Positions 1-10,900 of a stretch of 64,000 nucleotides of DNA are shown piece by piece. Position 1 is the first letter of the stretch; every line of letters starts with the position of its first letter. This DNA is from Isochrysis galbana (lineage: Eukaryota > Haptophyta > Isochrysidales > Isochrysidaceae): NCBI GenBank assembly GCA_018136815.1, contig CM030935.1, forward strand, positions 4,911,691-4,975,690, given 5' to 3'. The translations under genes were made by a program, and so were the position numbers. The notes beneath the pieces were generated by a model. It worked only from the letters and a program-made list of their open reading frames with translations. It made no database searches and had not been told where the DNA came from.

Positions 1-1314
1 CCTGCAGACCAGCACAGCCAGAACCAGGCTCAGAAAGCCAGCGCCGCCGTGCAGCCACCCACTCAAGGACTCCCCGTGGGAGGTGGCAGCTCTGCTGCCA
101 CCCCCATGGTGGTAACTCCTACCATCTGTGCACCCCTCGGGGGCGGGCACATGACACAACAATCAATCCTAGGAGCTTTTGCTCCCTCCAACCAACAACC
201 AAACCCCACACCCAAATCGTATGCTCAAGCCGCGCATGGACACAAGGGGAAAGAGCCACACAAGCAAGCTCAGCAGCCACCAGCACAACAGCCACAACAA
301 CAGTCGCGCAAGCGAGCCGACCCACAGTCGGACCCGATGCCGACTCCCAACAACAACACCTCATTCGCCTCCCCTCCACCAGAGGAGGAAGAAGAACCCG
401 AAGATACCCCCTTTTTCATTCAGCTAGCTCAGCTAGCTGAGGACAAAAAGGACATTAAGAGTGAAGATGTAGCAACTTTCATGAAATTCCTACTCTCTAG
501 GCTGGAAGGCCTAGACGCTACGCCAGACGGGATGGACAAGGGCCGAAAGGGCCCTTGGATCTTCTATGTCGATGACGACGCCCACGACCAATTCAAGGCC
601 GCCTATGGCGACAAGTTGCAAACAGTACTCTCGGGAATCCCGCATGAGTTCGGAGTCACCTACGGCGCGTTAGCCGACTCAGCACCGCGCAAATCTAGCG
701 CAGTCCGGTCCTCCCTTAAGGAGGTAGCCACCTACATCGTTTTCCGCATCTTTGACCCAGTCAAAGCGTATAAAACCAAAACCCGTCACTTGGCTAGTGC
801 GTTGGAGCGCGAAGGCTTCCATGTTCTTAGGGGCAACCAACAACGAGTTAAGACCACCCTCGAGGGAATCACCAAAGTAGAAGCAGGAAAGCGCCCGATT
901 TGGCACTTCTACGTATACACGGACACGACGGCTCTAGGCCACCGCTTCCCTCGGACATTCCACGTGACCCTCGATGATGGGGAAAATTTCAACCTGGACT
1001 ATGCGGTCCGCTCATCGGTGGAATGCGTAACGCCGGAAGGCGACATAGCCATTCACGGCGACCCAGGGGGTTGTAAAGGATACGACAAGCCGTGGGCTAT
1101 CTCGTATTTACGCAAGAGTCAAGTCAGCTTTCGCCAATGTACGTGTGAGCAAGACAAGGCGAAAGCGGAACAACGCAAACGCCAACGCGAAGTAAGCAAC
1201 GCCATGGATTACAGGGCCCTTATGGGCCTTGGAGCGGCGGCACCTTGCCGCCGATCTGATAAACAAACTACAAGACTACAAGCCACGAGTCAGACCTCAC
1301 TTGTCATCATTTAG
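1..1314 (+). CDS. LINE ORF1 fragment (gag-like), 5' end outside window
   Basis: The reading frame is open from the window edge and stops at 1314. It starts with a proline/glutamine-rich region holding a GGGSSAATPM motif and a CAPLGGGH motif, both found again in other LINE 5' pieces here (for example 63150-63260 on the minus strand). Residues from about 170 to 390 align by eye with the ORF1 part of the LINE at 25818-28492: both have GPW, QFK..YGD, the HFYV/HLYV box, a conserved GGCKG/RGCKG and a CxCEQ motif. It is therefore an RNA-binding-type ORF1 of a non-LTR retrotransposon. Homology ends near 1254, where a truncated hAT element begins, so the last 20 residues or so come from foreign sequence. 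The CCCH fingers and endonuclease that should follow are missing. This is a broken copy. Confidence 0.75.
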   Translation, partial: PADQHSQNQAQKASAAVQPPTQGLPVGGGSSAATPMVVTPTICAPLGGGHMTQQSILGAFAPSNQQPNPTPKSYAQAAHGHKGKEPHKQAQQPPAQQPQQQSRKRADPQSDPMPTPNNNTSFASPPPEEEEEPEDTPFFIQLAQLAEDKKDIKSEDVATFMKFLLSRLEGLDATPDGMDKGRKGPWIFYVDDDAHDQFKAAYGDKLQTVLSGIPHEFGVTYGALADSAPRKSSAVRSSLKEVATYIVFRIFDPVKAYKTKTRHLASALEREGFHVLRGNQQRVKTTLEGITKVEAGKRPIWHFYVYTDTTALGHRFPRTFHVTLDDGENFNLDYAVRSSVECVTPEGDIAIHGDPGGCKGYDKPWAISYLRKSQVSFRQCTCEQDKAKAEQRKRQREVSNAMDYRALMGLGAAAPCRRSDKQTTRLQATSQTSLVII

Positions 1315-1806
1315 CACGTGTCACGTTGGTGGTACCAGAGCATCAATGCTCAATGCGCACACTGGAGCTGATCGGACAACGAATTCATTCGCACGCCTCC
1401 AAGCATGCACTTCAATAACAAAAACACGCGCTCACACGACGCGGAAGTTAGGAGACAAAGCAAAAGAAATACGGAATACGGGCACCTCGCGACCAAGCTG
1501 GAAGCTGAGAGTGGTTTGCCCTCCACTAGCCACCAACTCCAACTCATGAATGATGGAGGATACGTGAAAAGCTGCGGTTTTGTCGCGCGTCACGCGTCGC
1601 GGGAATTTCGCGCTAGTCATTCCCGACTTCCCGACCCCCCCCCTAAATAGTAGTATATTTATTGCCCATCGACCCCCGTCCCCCCCTTGGTATTGTGTCC
1701 ATGTCCCTTAGACGGCCCCAAATTTCGCGAAATTTCGAACGAAATCGACGCTCGGAAAATGAGCCCAAATTTCGAAAAAAATTTCCGAAATCCTGGCCCG
1801 TCCCTA
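1256..1806 (-). mobile_element. Truncated hAT element copy
   Basis: This segment is an inverted copy of 22663-23190, running from TCTGATAAACAAACTACAAG to the terminal inverted repeat CTGGCCCGTCCCTA at 1793-1806. Its other end, about 330 bp including the second terminal repeat, is absent and LINE ORF1 sequence adjoins directly. The minus strand keeps an open stretch (1547-1350) with WW, SLVARC, TSASCERVF and a later NSLSDQL. These are the landmarks of the hAT C-terminal dimerisation domain (WW..., SSAASERVFS, RNSL). The family is known for 8-bp target duplications; only one side survives here (CTAGTACC after 1806). Confidence 0.75.
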
Positions 1807-1814
1807 CTAGTACC

Positions 1815-2345
1815 TAGTATACCCAATTAAATTCCAATTACCTGTAGCATATCCTACAAGGCGCACACGCGCTCACGGTGCGTCTTGGTCTTGGGGTTTT
1901 GGCGTGACGTCATCACCGGGCACCGGGCCCGCAAAGGGCTGATTTCGACGCGGTGTGCGGCCCGGGCCCGGATGGGACGAAAGGTCTCAGGTCTCAGGTC
2001 GTCAGGTTTGGAGACCTTCGACTGACGAAAGGACCTTTGAAAGCCTTTCATCAGGTAAAAAAATACTCCAAGCTAGCGTTAACCCTAGTATGTGCCAAAA
2101 ATGGACTTTTGGGGGGCTGATGAATCAGCTTCGGGTGCTGTTTAGCACTCAATTTTTCGACTAGGCGGACTGTACATAGTAGTACATAGGCGGGAAAGAA
2201 CCCCCTAAGAGTCATGACACTAGTGTAGGGAGATTACACTCTAATTCTGAGCAGTGAAAACGGCGAAATTGCAAATCGCCCTAAAAATCACCAAAAACCC
2301 CCGACTACGGCAGAAGACACCGATGACAAGCGAAAAAGCACAGGG
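1815..2345. other. Intergenic, no gene seen
   Basis: No convincing coding sequence. Positions 1902-1960 carry a block (GTGACGTCATCACCGG, then AAAGGGCTGATTTCGACGCG) that recurs at 36447-36505. The rest is unannotated sequence leading into the hAT fragment. Confidence 0.5.
1902..1960. repeat. Dispersed repeat, copy 1 (partner 36447-36505)
   Basis: The block GTGACGTCATCACCGG, followed by GCCCGCAAAGGGCTGATTT and CGACGCGGTG, matches 36447-36505 in the same orientation with a few substitutions and a short insertion. Neither copy shows terminal repeats, so the element type is unknown. Confidence 0.6.
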
Positions 2346-2981
2346 ATGTTCCGATCGAAGACCTTGGGCTGGTGGTTTGGTGGCTGGTACATCGTAATCG
2401 TCTTCATGACGCTCTGCCCGCGCAACTTGCCCGCCTTCTCCATCCTCACTTCCGAGGGAGAAAGGTCGCGGGCCCCTTCACAGTCTGGGAGGGGAGGCTC
2501 AGGAAGAGTCTGCGTGCCGGCAGTGGCGGGCATGGGGAGTGCGGGTGGGTGGGTGGTCCGTCACATGTCCAACAGCGACCATCCTTACCCGGTGTTGATG
2601 AGCGAGCTTGCTGATTTTGAGGAGGCTCTAGCCTGTGGGGCTCACGATTTAACGGATGACTATGCCTTCTCTACGCACAGCCGCAGCATGGCTTCATACA
2701 AGTGGGCCAAGATCTACTTGCAACCGTGGCAACACCTTTGTTGGGCAGCCATGCGCCTGGTCTCAATGCATTGCTCGGCCTCTGGGTGCGAGCATTCTTG
2801 GTCAGTTGAGGGATGGATACACTCTAAGAAGCGCAATCGTCTGGGCCAAAAAACGGTTGATAGGCTTGTGAGGTCCCACACCAATTTGTTGTTGGACTCT
2901 AGTCTTGAAGATTGGAAGTCTGCTGTGTTACCGTGGGAGTTGGACATGGTTCCCGAGGATCCCGAGTCCGAGCTTGAGTGA
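2346..2981 (+). CDS. hAT transposase C-terminal fragment
   Basis: The last 140 codons or so resemble the end of a hAT-family transposase. The motif SASGCEHSWSVEGWIHSKKR corresponds to the SSAASERVFS box of the hAT dimerisation domain, followed by RNRLGQKTVDRLV and HTNLLL. The same motifs recur in the minus-strand copies at 3403-3640 and 22564-23830, which confirms a repeated family. Similarity to the 22.6-23.8 kb copy starts near HPYPVLM, at about residue 76. The first 75 residues or so may not be genuine transposase. The BED finger and catalytic core are absent, so this is a 5'-truncated relic with an intact stop at 2979-2981. Confidence 0.7.
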   Translation: MFRSKTLGWWFGGWYIVIVFMTLCPRNLPAFSILTSEGERSRAPSQSGRGGSGRVCVPAVAGMGSAGGWVVRHMSNSDHPYPVLMSELADFEEALACGAHDLTDDYAFSTHSRSMASYKWAKIYLQPWQHLCWAAMRLVSMHCSASGCEHSWSVEGWIHSKKRNRLGQKTVDRLVRSHTNLLLDSSLEDWKSAVLPWELDMVPEDPESELE

Positions 2982-3402
2982 ATGTGTTGGTGTGAATGAG
3001 AAAGAGAAAGCCAATATAAGCTGATAATGTCTTGCTATGGAGCCTTGGGGCTGATAAATAGCTGATAGAGGTCTGTAAGCTGATATAAGCTGATATCGGT
3101 CATCCGCTCCCTCAACTGATGTAAGTAAGCTGACAAGCTGATGCCCCAACACTGTCTAAAACCAAGCATCGTAGACGAATTTATGATAGGGAGGTCTGCC
3201 CATACCTAGGAGGGGTCCCATTTCAGATCCGGAGGCCCCCTGGGGCCCTCCTAGGGCCCCTAGGGGCTCCCAATATATAGCCATATGTACTAAAAACATG
3301 TTGACCGTCCTCCTGGAGGACTAGGCGCCTACTAGGGTTAAATGTCTATAAGAATAGTAAGTACATAGAACATATTAGTCGTATTAGCTATTAGCTAACT
3401 AA
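2982..3402. other. Space between two convergent hAT 3' ends
   Basis: No gene. Repeated TAAGCTGATA-like words occur at 3010-3145. Short GGGGCCC-rich palindromic blocks lie near 3220-3270. Confidence 0.45.
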
Positions 3403-3640
3403 TCATCACCATCCTCAGGTTCAAGTTCTTCTGTGACCATCTCTAACTCCCACGGCAACACATGACTATGCCAATCTTCAAGTGATTTTCCTGCAGTAAT
3501 AGGTTGGTGTGACATCGGACCAACCTTTCAACAGTGGTCAGTGGTTTGACCTAGCCTATTACTCTTCTTCGAATGAATCCAATCTTCACAACTGACCATG
3601 AGCGCTCACATGCGGATGCCGAGCAACTAAGCGCTAGGAG
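3403..3640 (-). pseudogene. Decayed hAT transposase C-terminus
   Basis: Read on the minus strand from about 3625, the sequence gives SCSASACERSWSV, then (after a frame change) NRLGQ, and ends with a SLEDWHSHVLPWELEMV-like tail and a TAG at 3403-3405. These correspond position by position to SCSASGCEHSWSV, NRLGQ and SLEDWKSAVLPWELDMV in the plus-strand fragment ending at 2981. Frameshifts and at least one stop lie in between. The two fragments point tail to tail. Confidence 0.7.
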
Positions 3641-4237
3641 CCGACATGCTGCTCATTGCCGGTGAGGGAAAGAGGGGACAAGTAGATTGTCGCATTCATC
3701 CTAGATGATGCGATTTCCAGGCTCTTATTTCCAGGTTCTTCGCCGTGCGGCCACACGGTGAAGCTCAGGTACATCTAGGTTGGTATAGTGTTCGTCCCTA
3801 GCGATCTAGAATTCGAGTTCTCGTTTCGTTCCTTCTAGCCTGTTTGTTAGGTCTAGATTCTAGGTTTCCTCCTTTCGGGTAATCTTGACCCAAAGGAGCC
3901 AGGTCGCCAGGGGTCGCCTGTCGCTCGCTGCGCGCTTGTCTCAGGCTCTCGGGTTGACCTTCAGGAGGCTTGTTTAGCTTCTCGCAAGGCTTGTCGTTTC
4001 TGGTTGGGTTCCGGCTCTTTCATGGGACTTGCTCACTCTCGTTGTCGGCCCAGTGGGGACGACCCAAGAGAGAGTGTGCGAGCTCCAATTTTGGCGCCTC
4101 GGCAGTCAGAAGTTCGAAAGCGCCGGGGGGGATGGAACCGCGGCCGCCGCTTGGGGGCCGTCGGCCGTTTGCGACTCGGCAGAGAGGAGAAGGGGCCGCG
4201 CGGGGGGAGGGGGGGGGGAAGGCCCTTCTATTCTTAG
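3641..4237. promoter_or_regulatory. Upstream region of the USP gene
   Basis: No credible ORF. It is the 5' flank of the large protease gene and grades into a pyrimidine-rich tract. No TATA box or other element can be named with confidence. Confidence 0.35.
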
Positions 4238-4934
4238 ACGTTCCCCCCCCGCCCCCCCCTTCCCCCCCCCCCCCCCCCCCCGCGGCGCTTCGTCGGCGCC
4301 CCTTCCCCCTTCTCTTCCCCCCCCCCCTCCCCCCCCCCCCCCCCTCTTCCCTCTCTTCCCTCTCTCCTCTCTCTCCTTCCCCCCCCTCGCCCTCCTCTTT
4401 TCCCTCTCTCCCCTCCCCAACTCTCCTCCCTCCCTCCTCCCCTCCTCTCTCCTCCCCTCCCCAACTCTCCTCCCTCCCTCCTCCCCTCCTCTCTCCTCCC
4501 CTCCCCAACTCTCCTCCCTCCCTCCTCCCCTCCTCTCTCCTCCCCTCCCCAACTCTCCTCCCTCCCTCCTCCCCTCCTCTCTCCTCCCCTCCCCAACTCT
4601 CCTCCCTCCCCCTCTCCCCTCCCCTCCTCTCTTCCCTCTCTCCTCCCCGCTCTCTTCTCTCTCTCGGGCTCCCTCCCCCCCAAGGCCACCCCCCGTCCTG
4701 CTCCCCCCCACCCCACCCCACCCATCGCGCGCGCTTCTCCCTCCCCTCCCCTCCCCGCCCTCCTCTCTCTCCTACCCCTTCCCCCGTTGCCTCCCCCCCC
4801 CGCCCCGTCTCCTCTCTCCAGCCCTACCCCCCTCCCCTCCCTCCCCCCTCTCCCCTCCCCCCCCCTCCTTCTCCCCCCTCCCCCCCCCCCCCCAACCGCT
4901 TTTTCCGCCCCCCCACCCCCCTCTTCCTTCTCCG
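4238..4934 (+). repeat. Pyrimidine tract with 44-bp tandem repeat
   Basis: About 700 bp consisting almost only of C and T precede the protease start codon. Between about 4415 and 4634 a 44-bp unit beginning CCCCAACTCTCCTCC is repeated about five times; the AA dinucleotide recurs at 4419, 4463, 4507, 4551 and 4595. The long open frames seen here on both strands are products of low complexity. The tract is probably 5' UTR or promoter of the protease gene. Confidence 0.8.
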
Positions 4935-7900
4935 ATGGACGACGACCCCCTCTCTCCCCTCCTCTCCTGCCTCTCCCTCACCTCCTCGCCCGCGCCCCTC
5001 CCACCCCTCCCGCCCAGACCCCTCTCACCACACCAGAGGAAGCAGCTGCTTGATGCCATCTCCGACCGGGCGGCGCAGCTCGCCGATCCCGCCGCTTCCG
5101 CATACCCTCTCTCCGCCAGGCTGCGCGCGCTCGCTGCGCTCGTCGACGGCGGTGCTCCGCTCTGGCGTTCGCTCCTCGCTGCCGACGCGGAGGGCACACC
5201 GCCCGAGCTGGCGGACCTGGCGGTGCGGCTCGCTCCCAGTGCCTTACCGATGCTTGCGACGCTGCGGGCCTCCGCCGACGGCGCGGAGGCGCTCCCCGAC
5301 GCGCTTCGCTTGCTCATCTGCCTCTCGGCGGCCGGCGCCTTCCGCGCGGGTGCGCCCACACAGGGAGAGCTCGCCGAGGCGGCCTGCGCCGCGGCTGCTG
5401 ACGCGTTCGGCCGCCTCGAGGGCGCCTCGGCGCCGCTCCGCTCAGAGGAGGCGTACGGCGTGCTCTCGGCGGCCTTCAGCTCGCTCGCGCTGCTGCTGCC
5501 GCCGAGCATCGCGCCGGCCGACCTGGAGGAGACCACCTTCCGCGAGCTGCTCCCCGCGCGCCTCGCGCTGCTTGTGGCGGCGCTCGGCCGCTCGCCCGTG
5601 CTCATGGTACGGCTCCGCGCCATCAAGGAGGCAGTGGCCGTGGTCGAGCAGGCGCGCACGTTGGGCATGCGCGGCGGGCTGCTGGCGCACACCGCGCGAC
5701 AGCTCGCCGAGGCGGGCTTCGCGCTCGCGCTCCTCGGCCCACTCGCCCACGAGGAGGTGCTCGCGCGCGCCGCGCCCGTGCTGCTGCTGCTGCGCGAGCA
5801 GCGCGCGCTCGGTGCGAGCGTGCTGCGCACGCTTTGGCACGCATGCGCGCGGCTGCCGCCTACCGTCTCGATGCGGCTCGCCTCCATCCTGTGCGACGTC
5901 GTCGCACCCACCCGCGCCGATGACGCACTGCGTGAGGCGCTCATTGACGCGGTCGCGGCAGAGTGCTCCGTGCGCAGCGGCGGCAGCGGCGGCACCGACG
6001 AGCCCGACGCGCCGCTCGCCGCCGATGGCGAGAGCGCCGCGCCCGCTCGCTCGCTCGGTGTCGCCTCTGCGCTGGCTGCACTAGCGCCCATCTTCACCTC
6101 GGCCGCCCCACCCGCCGCCGCCCGCTTCGCCCTCCTCCTCCTGCGGCTGATCGCCGTGTCGGACCGCGGAGGCAGCGGCGCGCCCGAGGCGCTCGCCGAG
6201 CTGCGCCGCTGCCTTGTCGCGCACCTGCGCCGCGGGCCGCCGGCGCTACGCACCTCCGCGCTGGCCGCCTTTTGCCGCCCGCTGCAGCGCGCGTGCGGCC
6301 TGCCTACCACAGCGGCGGATGCGGAGGGCGGTGGCTACCGCAGCGCGCATACTTCACGCACCGATGGCGCGACGCCTCAGGGTGGGCGCCGTTCGGCCGA
6401 GCCCACCTCGGCCGCCAACGGCCAGGCCGCCGACACGGCTGACGCTGCGGCAGCCGCCGACGCCGCCGAGGGCTGGCTGCCACCCACGCTTGCGGCGGCC
6501 GCCGACGAGTTGTCGCTCACTGTCGCCATGGGGTTGGTGCTCGCGGTCGGAGGCCCGTCCGAGGATGCAGACGGCCAGCACTCGTGGTGCCACGACGCGT
6601 TGGGCGTGGCGGCGGCCGGCGGCTCGGAACCGCCTGCCGCCGGTGCGGCCGGTGCAGCTGCACCCGCCCCACTCCTCGTGCAAGCAGAGGCCAAGATTGG
6701 GCTGCTCGACCTCGCGCACGCACTCATCTGCGCCCCCCGTGCATCCACTCGTGAGCGAGGCGAAGCGCCCTCCGCCGATAGCGCGCCGCAGCGCCGGCAG
6801 CGGGCGCGCTCTAAGAGCCTCGGCGGGATGGCGCTTCTCTCGCCCTTGCCCTCACCGCAGCCCTCGGAGCGTACCTCAAACGTCTCGGTGGGACTCGACC
6901 GCTTCCCCTGCGCGTCCGCCTCCGAGCCGCCGCTCAGCACCCCCGAGCGCATGCCGCGCACCGCCACCTTCGCGTCACCGCTGGCCAGTCGCGCTGTGGC
7001 CGATGTGCGCCGCTTTGCCCACCGTTCGCTCGCCGACGAGCCGCCCGGGGCCGCCGCGGACGGCGGCGAGGAGAACTCGCGGCTGATCTGGGCAACCGGT
7101 GGCGCCACTGCCGGTCGATCGCTCCCGCCCGCGCTCGAGGACCTATATGGCCGTCTCTCCTTCTACGGCCTCCTCTGCGCCAAGCTGCGCGGCGTCATCT
7201 CTCGCACGTCCCTGGACACGGCGTGGGCCGCGATGCAGTCCGAAGCCGAGCGCGAGGCGATGCTTCTGTGGCTGCCCTCTGTGCTGCCGTACGTGACACC
7301 CGAGGTGCGCCCCGCCCGCACCCTCTGCAGCCTTGCCCGCCCCCTCTGCCGCCGCGCCCGCCCGTCCGCCCCGCCCACCCCTCGCGCCCCGGCCCCCCAT
7401 CACTGCAGGCACTTGAGCGCGCTTTCCTCGACTACTCTCTTGGCAGCATGCGGCCCTCGACCCTCGGCCTCCGCCAGTATGCGGCGTTCGAGTGCCTCTT
7501 TCGCCGATTTCATGTCGCCAAGGGTGGTCTGCGCTCTGTCCCAATCGACGAGAGCGGCGGCGCCCTCGCGTCAACGCCGCCTGCCACTCCGACTTCTGCG
7601 ACGGCAACCTCGGGCCGTTTCCTCTCACGCCTATGGAGGCTTCGCCGTGCCCCACCCGAGGCGACGGCCGAGCTTGCCACGCTGCGTGCGGAGGTGATGC
7701 CGTCCGCGCTCGCGGGCATCGACGCGCTCTGGCGCCTAATCCTCTGCGCACCCGAGGCGACGTGCCGCTCCGCAATGCCCCTACTTGTGCAGCTGCACCT
7801 ACGCCCCGCGCCGACCCTCGACGTGGCCGTTGTGCGGCACGAGCTGATGCAGGGGTGCATTCATGCGCTTCGCCTGCTTTGCGACGATCGCGTTGCGAGC

Positions 7901-10900
7901 TCTGCTGCCGAGGCGGTTGCCGCTGAGCCGCACAATTGGCATCGGGCATCCGAGCCGCTCGTTACTGGCCATGCAGGGCGCACACCCTCAAGCACGGCGA
8001 GTCTACGCGCCATGCTCCTCCTCGAACTCCTCTCTGAATTCATGAGTGCATGCGGTGAGAGCCGCAAACTGCTCCCCCACCGCGCCTCATGGCGCGGCCT
8101 CACGACGCGCGTCAGCATCACCATAGACACAGGCGAGGACTCCCCTGGTGCCGGACTGCAGAAGCCCGACGAGGCCATGCTCCTGCCCTACGCTAACGGC
8201 GCGTTGCAGGGTGCGAGCGACGACGAGGCCAAGGGCCGCTGGTCGCGCAGCCTGGCCGGCTCAGGCGAGGGCTCGCCAATTCATGGTGCCTTCGCCGCCC
8301 CCGAGCGGCCCGGCGCGAGGCAGCTCCCGCTGTCGCCCCTTGTCCACTACGGCGGCCAGCCGCCACGGCCAGCATCCGCGCCGCCACGGCCCGCCGCGGC
8401 GCCGCCGCCGCTCGCAATCCATGCACCACCGCTTGTCACCTCGTCCGCCTCCGGCGGCGCCGTTGGCATCGGCTTTCCGGGCGGCGGCGTCCTGCGGCGC
8501 GTGGCGACATACCTGCCGGCGGCGCTCCCGGGCTGCGGCGGCTCGGAGAAGGCGATTGCGGAGCGGGCCGAGAGCGATAGGGCCGCATGCTCGTCCAACG
8601 ACAACGGCACCGAGCGGCCGACCGCGAGCAGATCGCACAGCGCCGCTGAAGCTAGTCCGGGCGGCGTCAGCGCTCTTGTGGTTGAGCTGCTGTGCCACGA
8701 GAACATGACCGTCGGTGAGCTGCGCCGGCGGCTCAAACGAAAGCTCGTCGAGCTCGGCCAGCCCAAGCCGAGCTACCGGGCGATGGAGCTCCGTCTGCCC
8801 GCCGGCGCGACCGCGCACGCCATCGATGTTGCCGCGCCGGTGAGCGGCGATGCCATTTTCGGGGAGGAGTGGGAAGTGCTTCGCGGAGAGACGCGCACCC
8901 TCGCCGAGGTGGGCCTCGCCCGCGACGGCCGGCTGCGGCTCAAGCTGTTGGGGACACCCATGGCGCGCACGAAGCAGTCCGCCGACAGCAGGCGCGCCCT
9001 TCCCGCGCAGCTCCTCTGCTCGTCAATCGAGTACGGACCAGTGCTCTTCGACGTCATCCGCACCTTTGGGCGCGCCTCTCCGGCCGTGGCGTCGCAGGCG
9101 TGGGACCTGCTGATGCGCAGCCCGACAGTGCAAGGCCGCCTGTTTTCAATCCGGTCGCCCGCCAACGTGGACTGGTACGCCGAGCTGCGCGCGCTCGACA
9201 CGGCGCCGCTGCACGTCCTCTACCTGCTGCAAGCCGTGCGCGCGCACCTGACCCCCGCACGCGCTGACGCCAGCGCCGAGGCGCCACCTGGCATCGATGC
9301 CGTTGACGAGGACATGTGGAGCGCCGCCTTCATGCGCCACGGCTTCGCACCTACGTTTGAGGCCTTTGTGGCTGTCGCCAAGGCTGCGCCCCCTCGGGAC
9401 GCAGCTGGCGCAGCGCTCCTCGCCACGCTCCTCGCCATCGTGCGCGTGTGCCTGGCCGCTTATCTGCAAGGGGGTGAGAGCGCCGACAGCGGGAGCCCGC
9501 CCATGGTGAGCCGTGTGGGGGTCAGCGGCGATGGCAGCACGCCGCTGCACGCGAGCTCCCCTTCGTGCGCAAGCTCGCCGGGCCGCCCGCTGCCCAAGCT
9601 CGTCGACCAGCTCGCCACACCACGGCTGCAGAGCCTCACCGTGCCAACGGCGGCAGACGATATCCTTTCCGCCATTGCCCTGCCGGCTGGTCCGGCCACG
9701 CCGGCAGGCTTGCTTAGCGACGAGGGGCGCCACCTGTGGCGGGTTGCGCAGCTGTTGTTGTCGCTTATTGTGCGCGGTGGGGCCGCCGAGCCGGTGGCTC
9801 GGCACGCGGATGGCTTTGACGCGATGGGTCGTGCCTGCCGCACATCAATCGTCTCGAGCCCCGCGGAAAGCAGTGGCTACAACGCTAGCGGCGCCGTGAT
9901 GAGCGCGGAGCTGCGGCGGGCGGTAAAGCTTGATGCCCTGCGCCTGCTCAACGCCATTGCGTGCGCGCATCCACACATGGTTCTGTCCTTGCTCGAGGCC
10001 AATGACCTGGCGCCGGCGCTCGGGGAAAGCCTACTTATCACGGCGGACGCGCGGACGAGGAGGCAGGTGCGCGTCAGTCTTTCGTGGGGTCGGTGCGACC
10101 CAGCCGTTGTCGTACGCCTCCATCCCCCCCCCCCCTTTGCTGAAGGCGTGCATCTTCTTGTGGGACTTGTGCTCCGTGACGCCCAAGGCCATACTCCCCG
10201 TGCTCGCAATGATCGAGGGCCTCATGCCTGCCGCGGTCGCGCACGCCACTCACGGCGCGCAGTACTGGGACCTGTGGGAGAGGTTGCTCTCGTCTCATGC
10301 CGGTGTCGACGGGGAGCACGCATGCGCCGATGCGCTCTTGGCCACCGTCATCTCTCACGTCACATCGGCTTCGCTCTCGGATCGGAGTCGCTCTCGTCCT
10401 GCCGTGGGCGCCGCGGCTCCCATAGAGCCAGACGTTATCATGGGCCCGCTGAAGCTCCTGCGAACACAAGTGTGTCCGTGCAACGACGCTCACTTCCTGC
10501 TCGCACCTCGCCGCGGCACGCATCGCCCTCATCATGCAGTTGTTGCAAGACTTTAACATCTCTCCCGCCCTACTGCCTCGCGTGAGTATCCTTACCGCTC
10601 TGCCTGCGCCCGTGTCGACTGCAGGTGCGCACATCTCGTCGTTGCGCCGACCGCTTAGCCGATACCCTTCCGATGCTCTACTCGACGTGCCTTGTCCCTA
10701 CCGGCTTGCGCCAGCCACCGGCTTCGGTGCGCACGGCAACCGCTGCGCTGCTCTCGGCAGCTGCGGCCAGCTCAGCGGCTTGCATAAGCGCGTTGCTACC
10801 CCACTTTAACGCGGCACACGAGCGCTGTGCTTCCGCCAGCGCAGCCACCTCGCCTCGCGGTGGCAACTGGGGCGTCGACCCGGCGGAGGGCACCCGCCGC

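Noticed and set aside
4020-4725. Long Gly/Arg/Glu-rich minus-strand frames and Pro/Ser-rich plus-strand frames
   Set aside because: Composition artefacts of the pyrimidine tract and the 44-bp repeat.
10470-10539. Frameshift in the protease gene
   Set aside because: A 70-bp GT-AG intron explains the frame change and keeps all phases, although its exon partner is only 42 bp.
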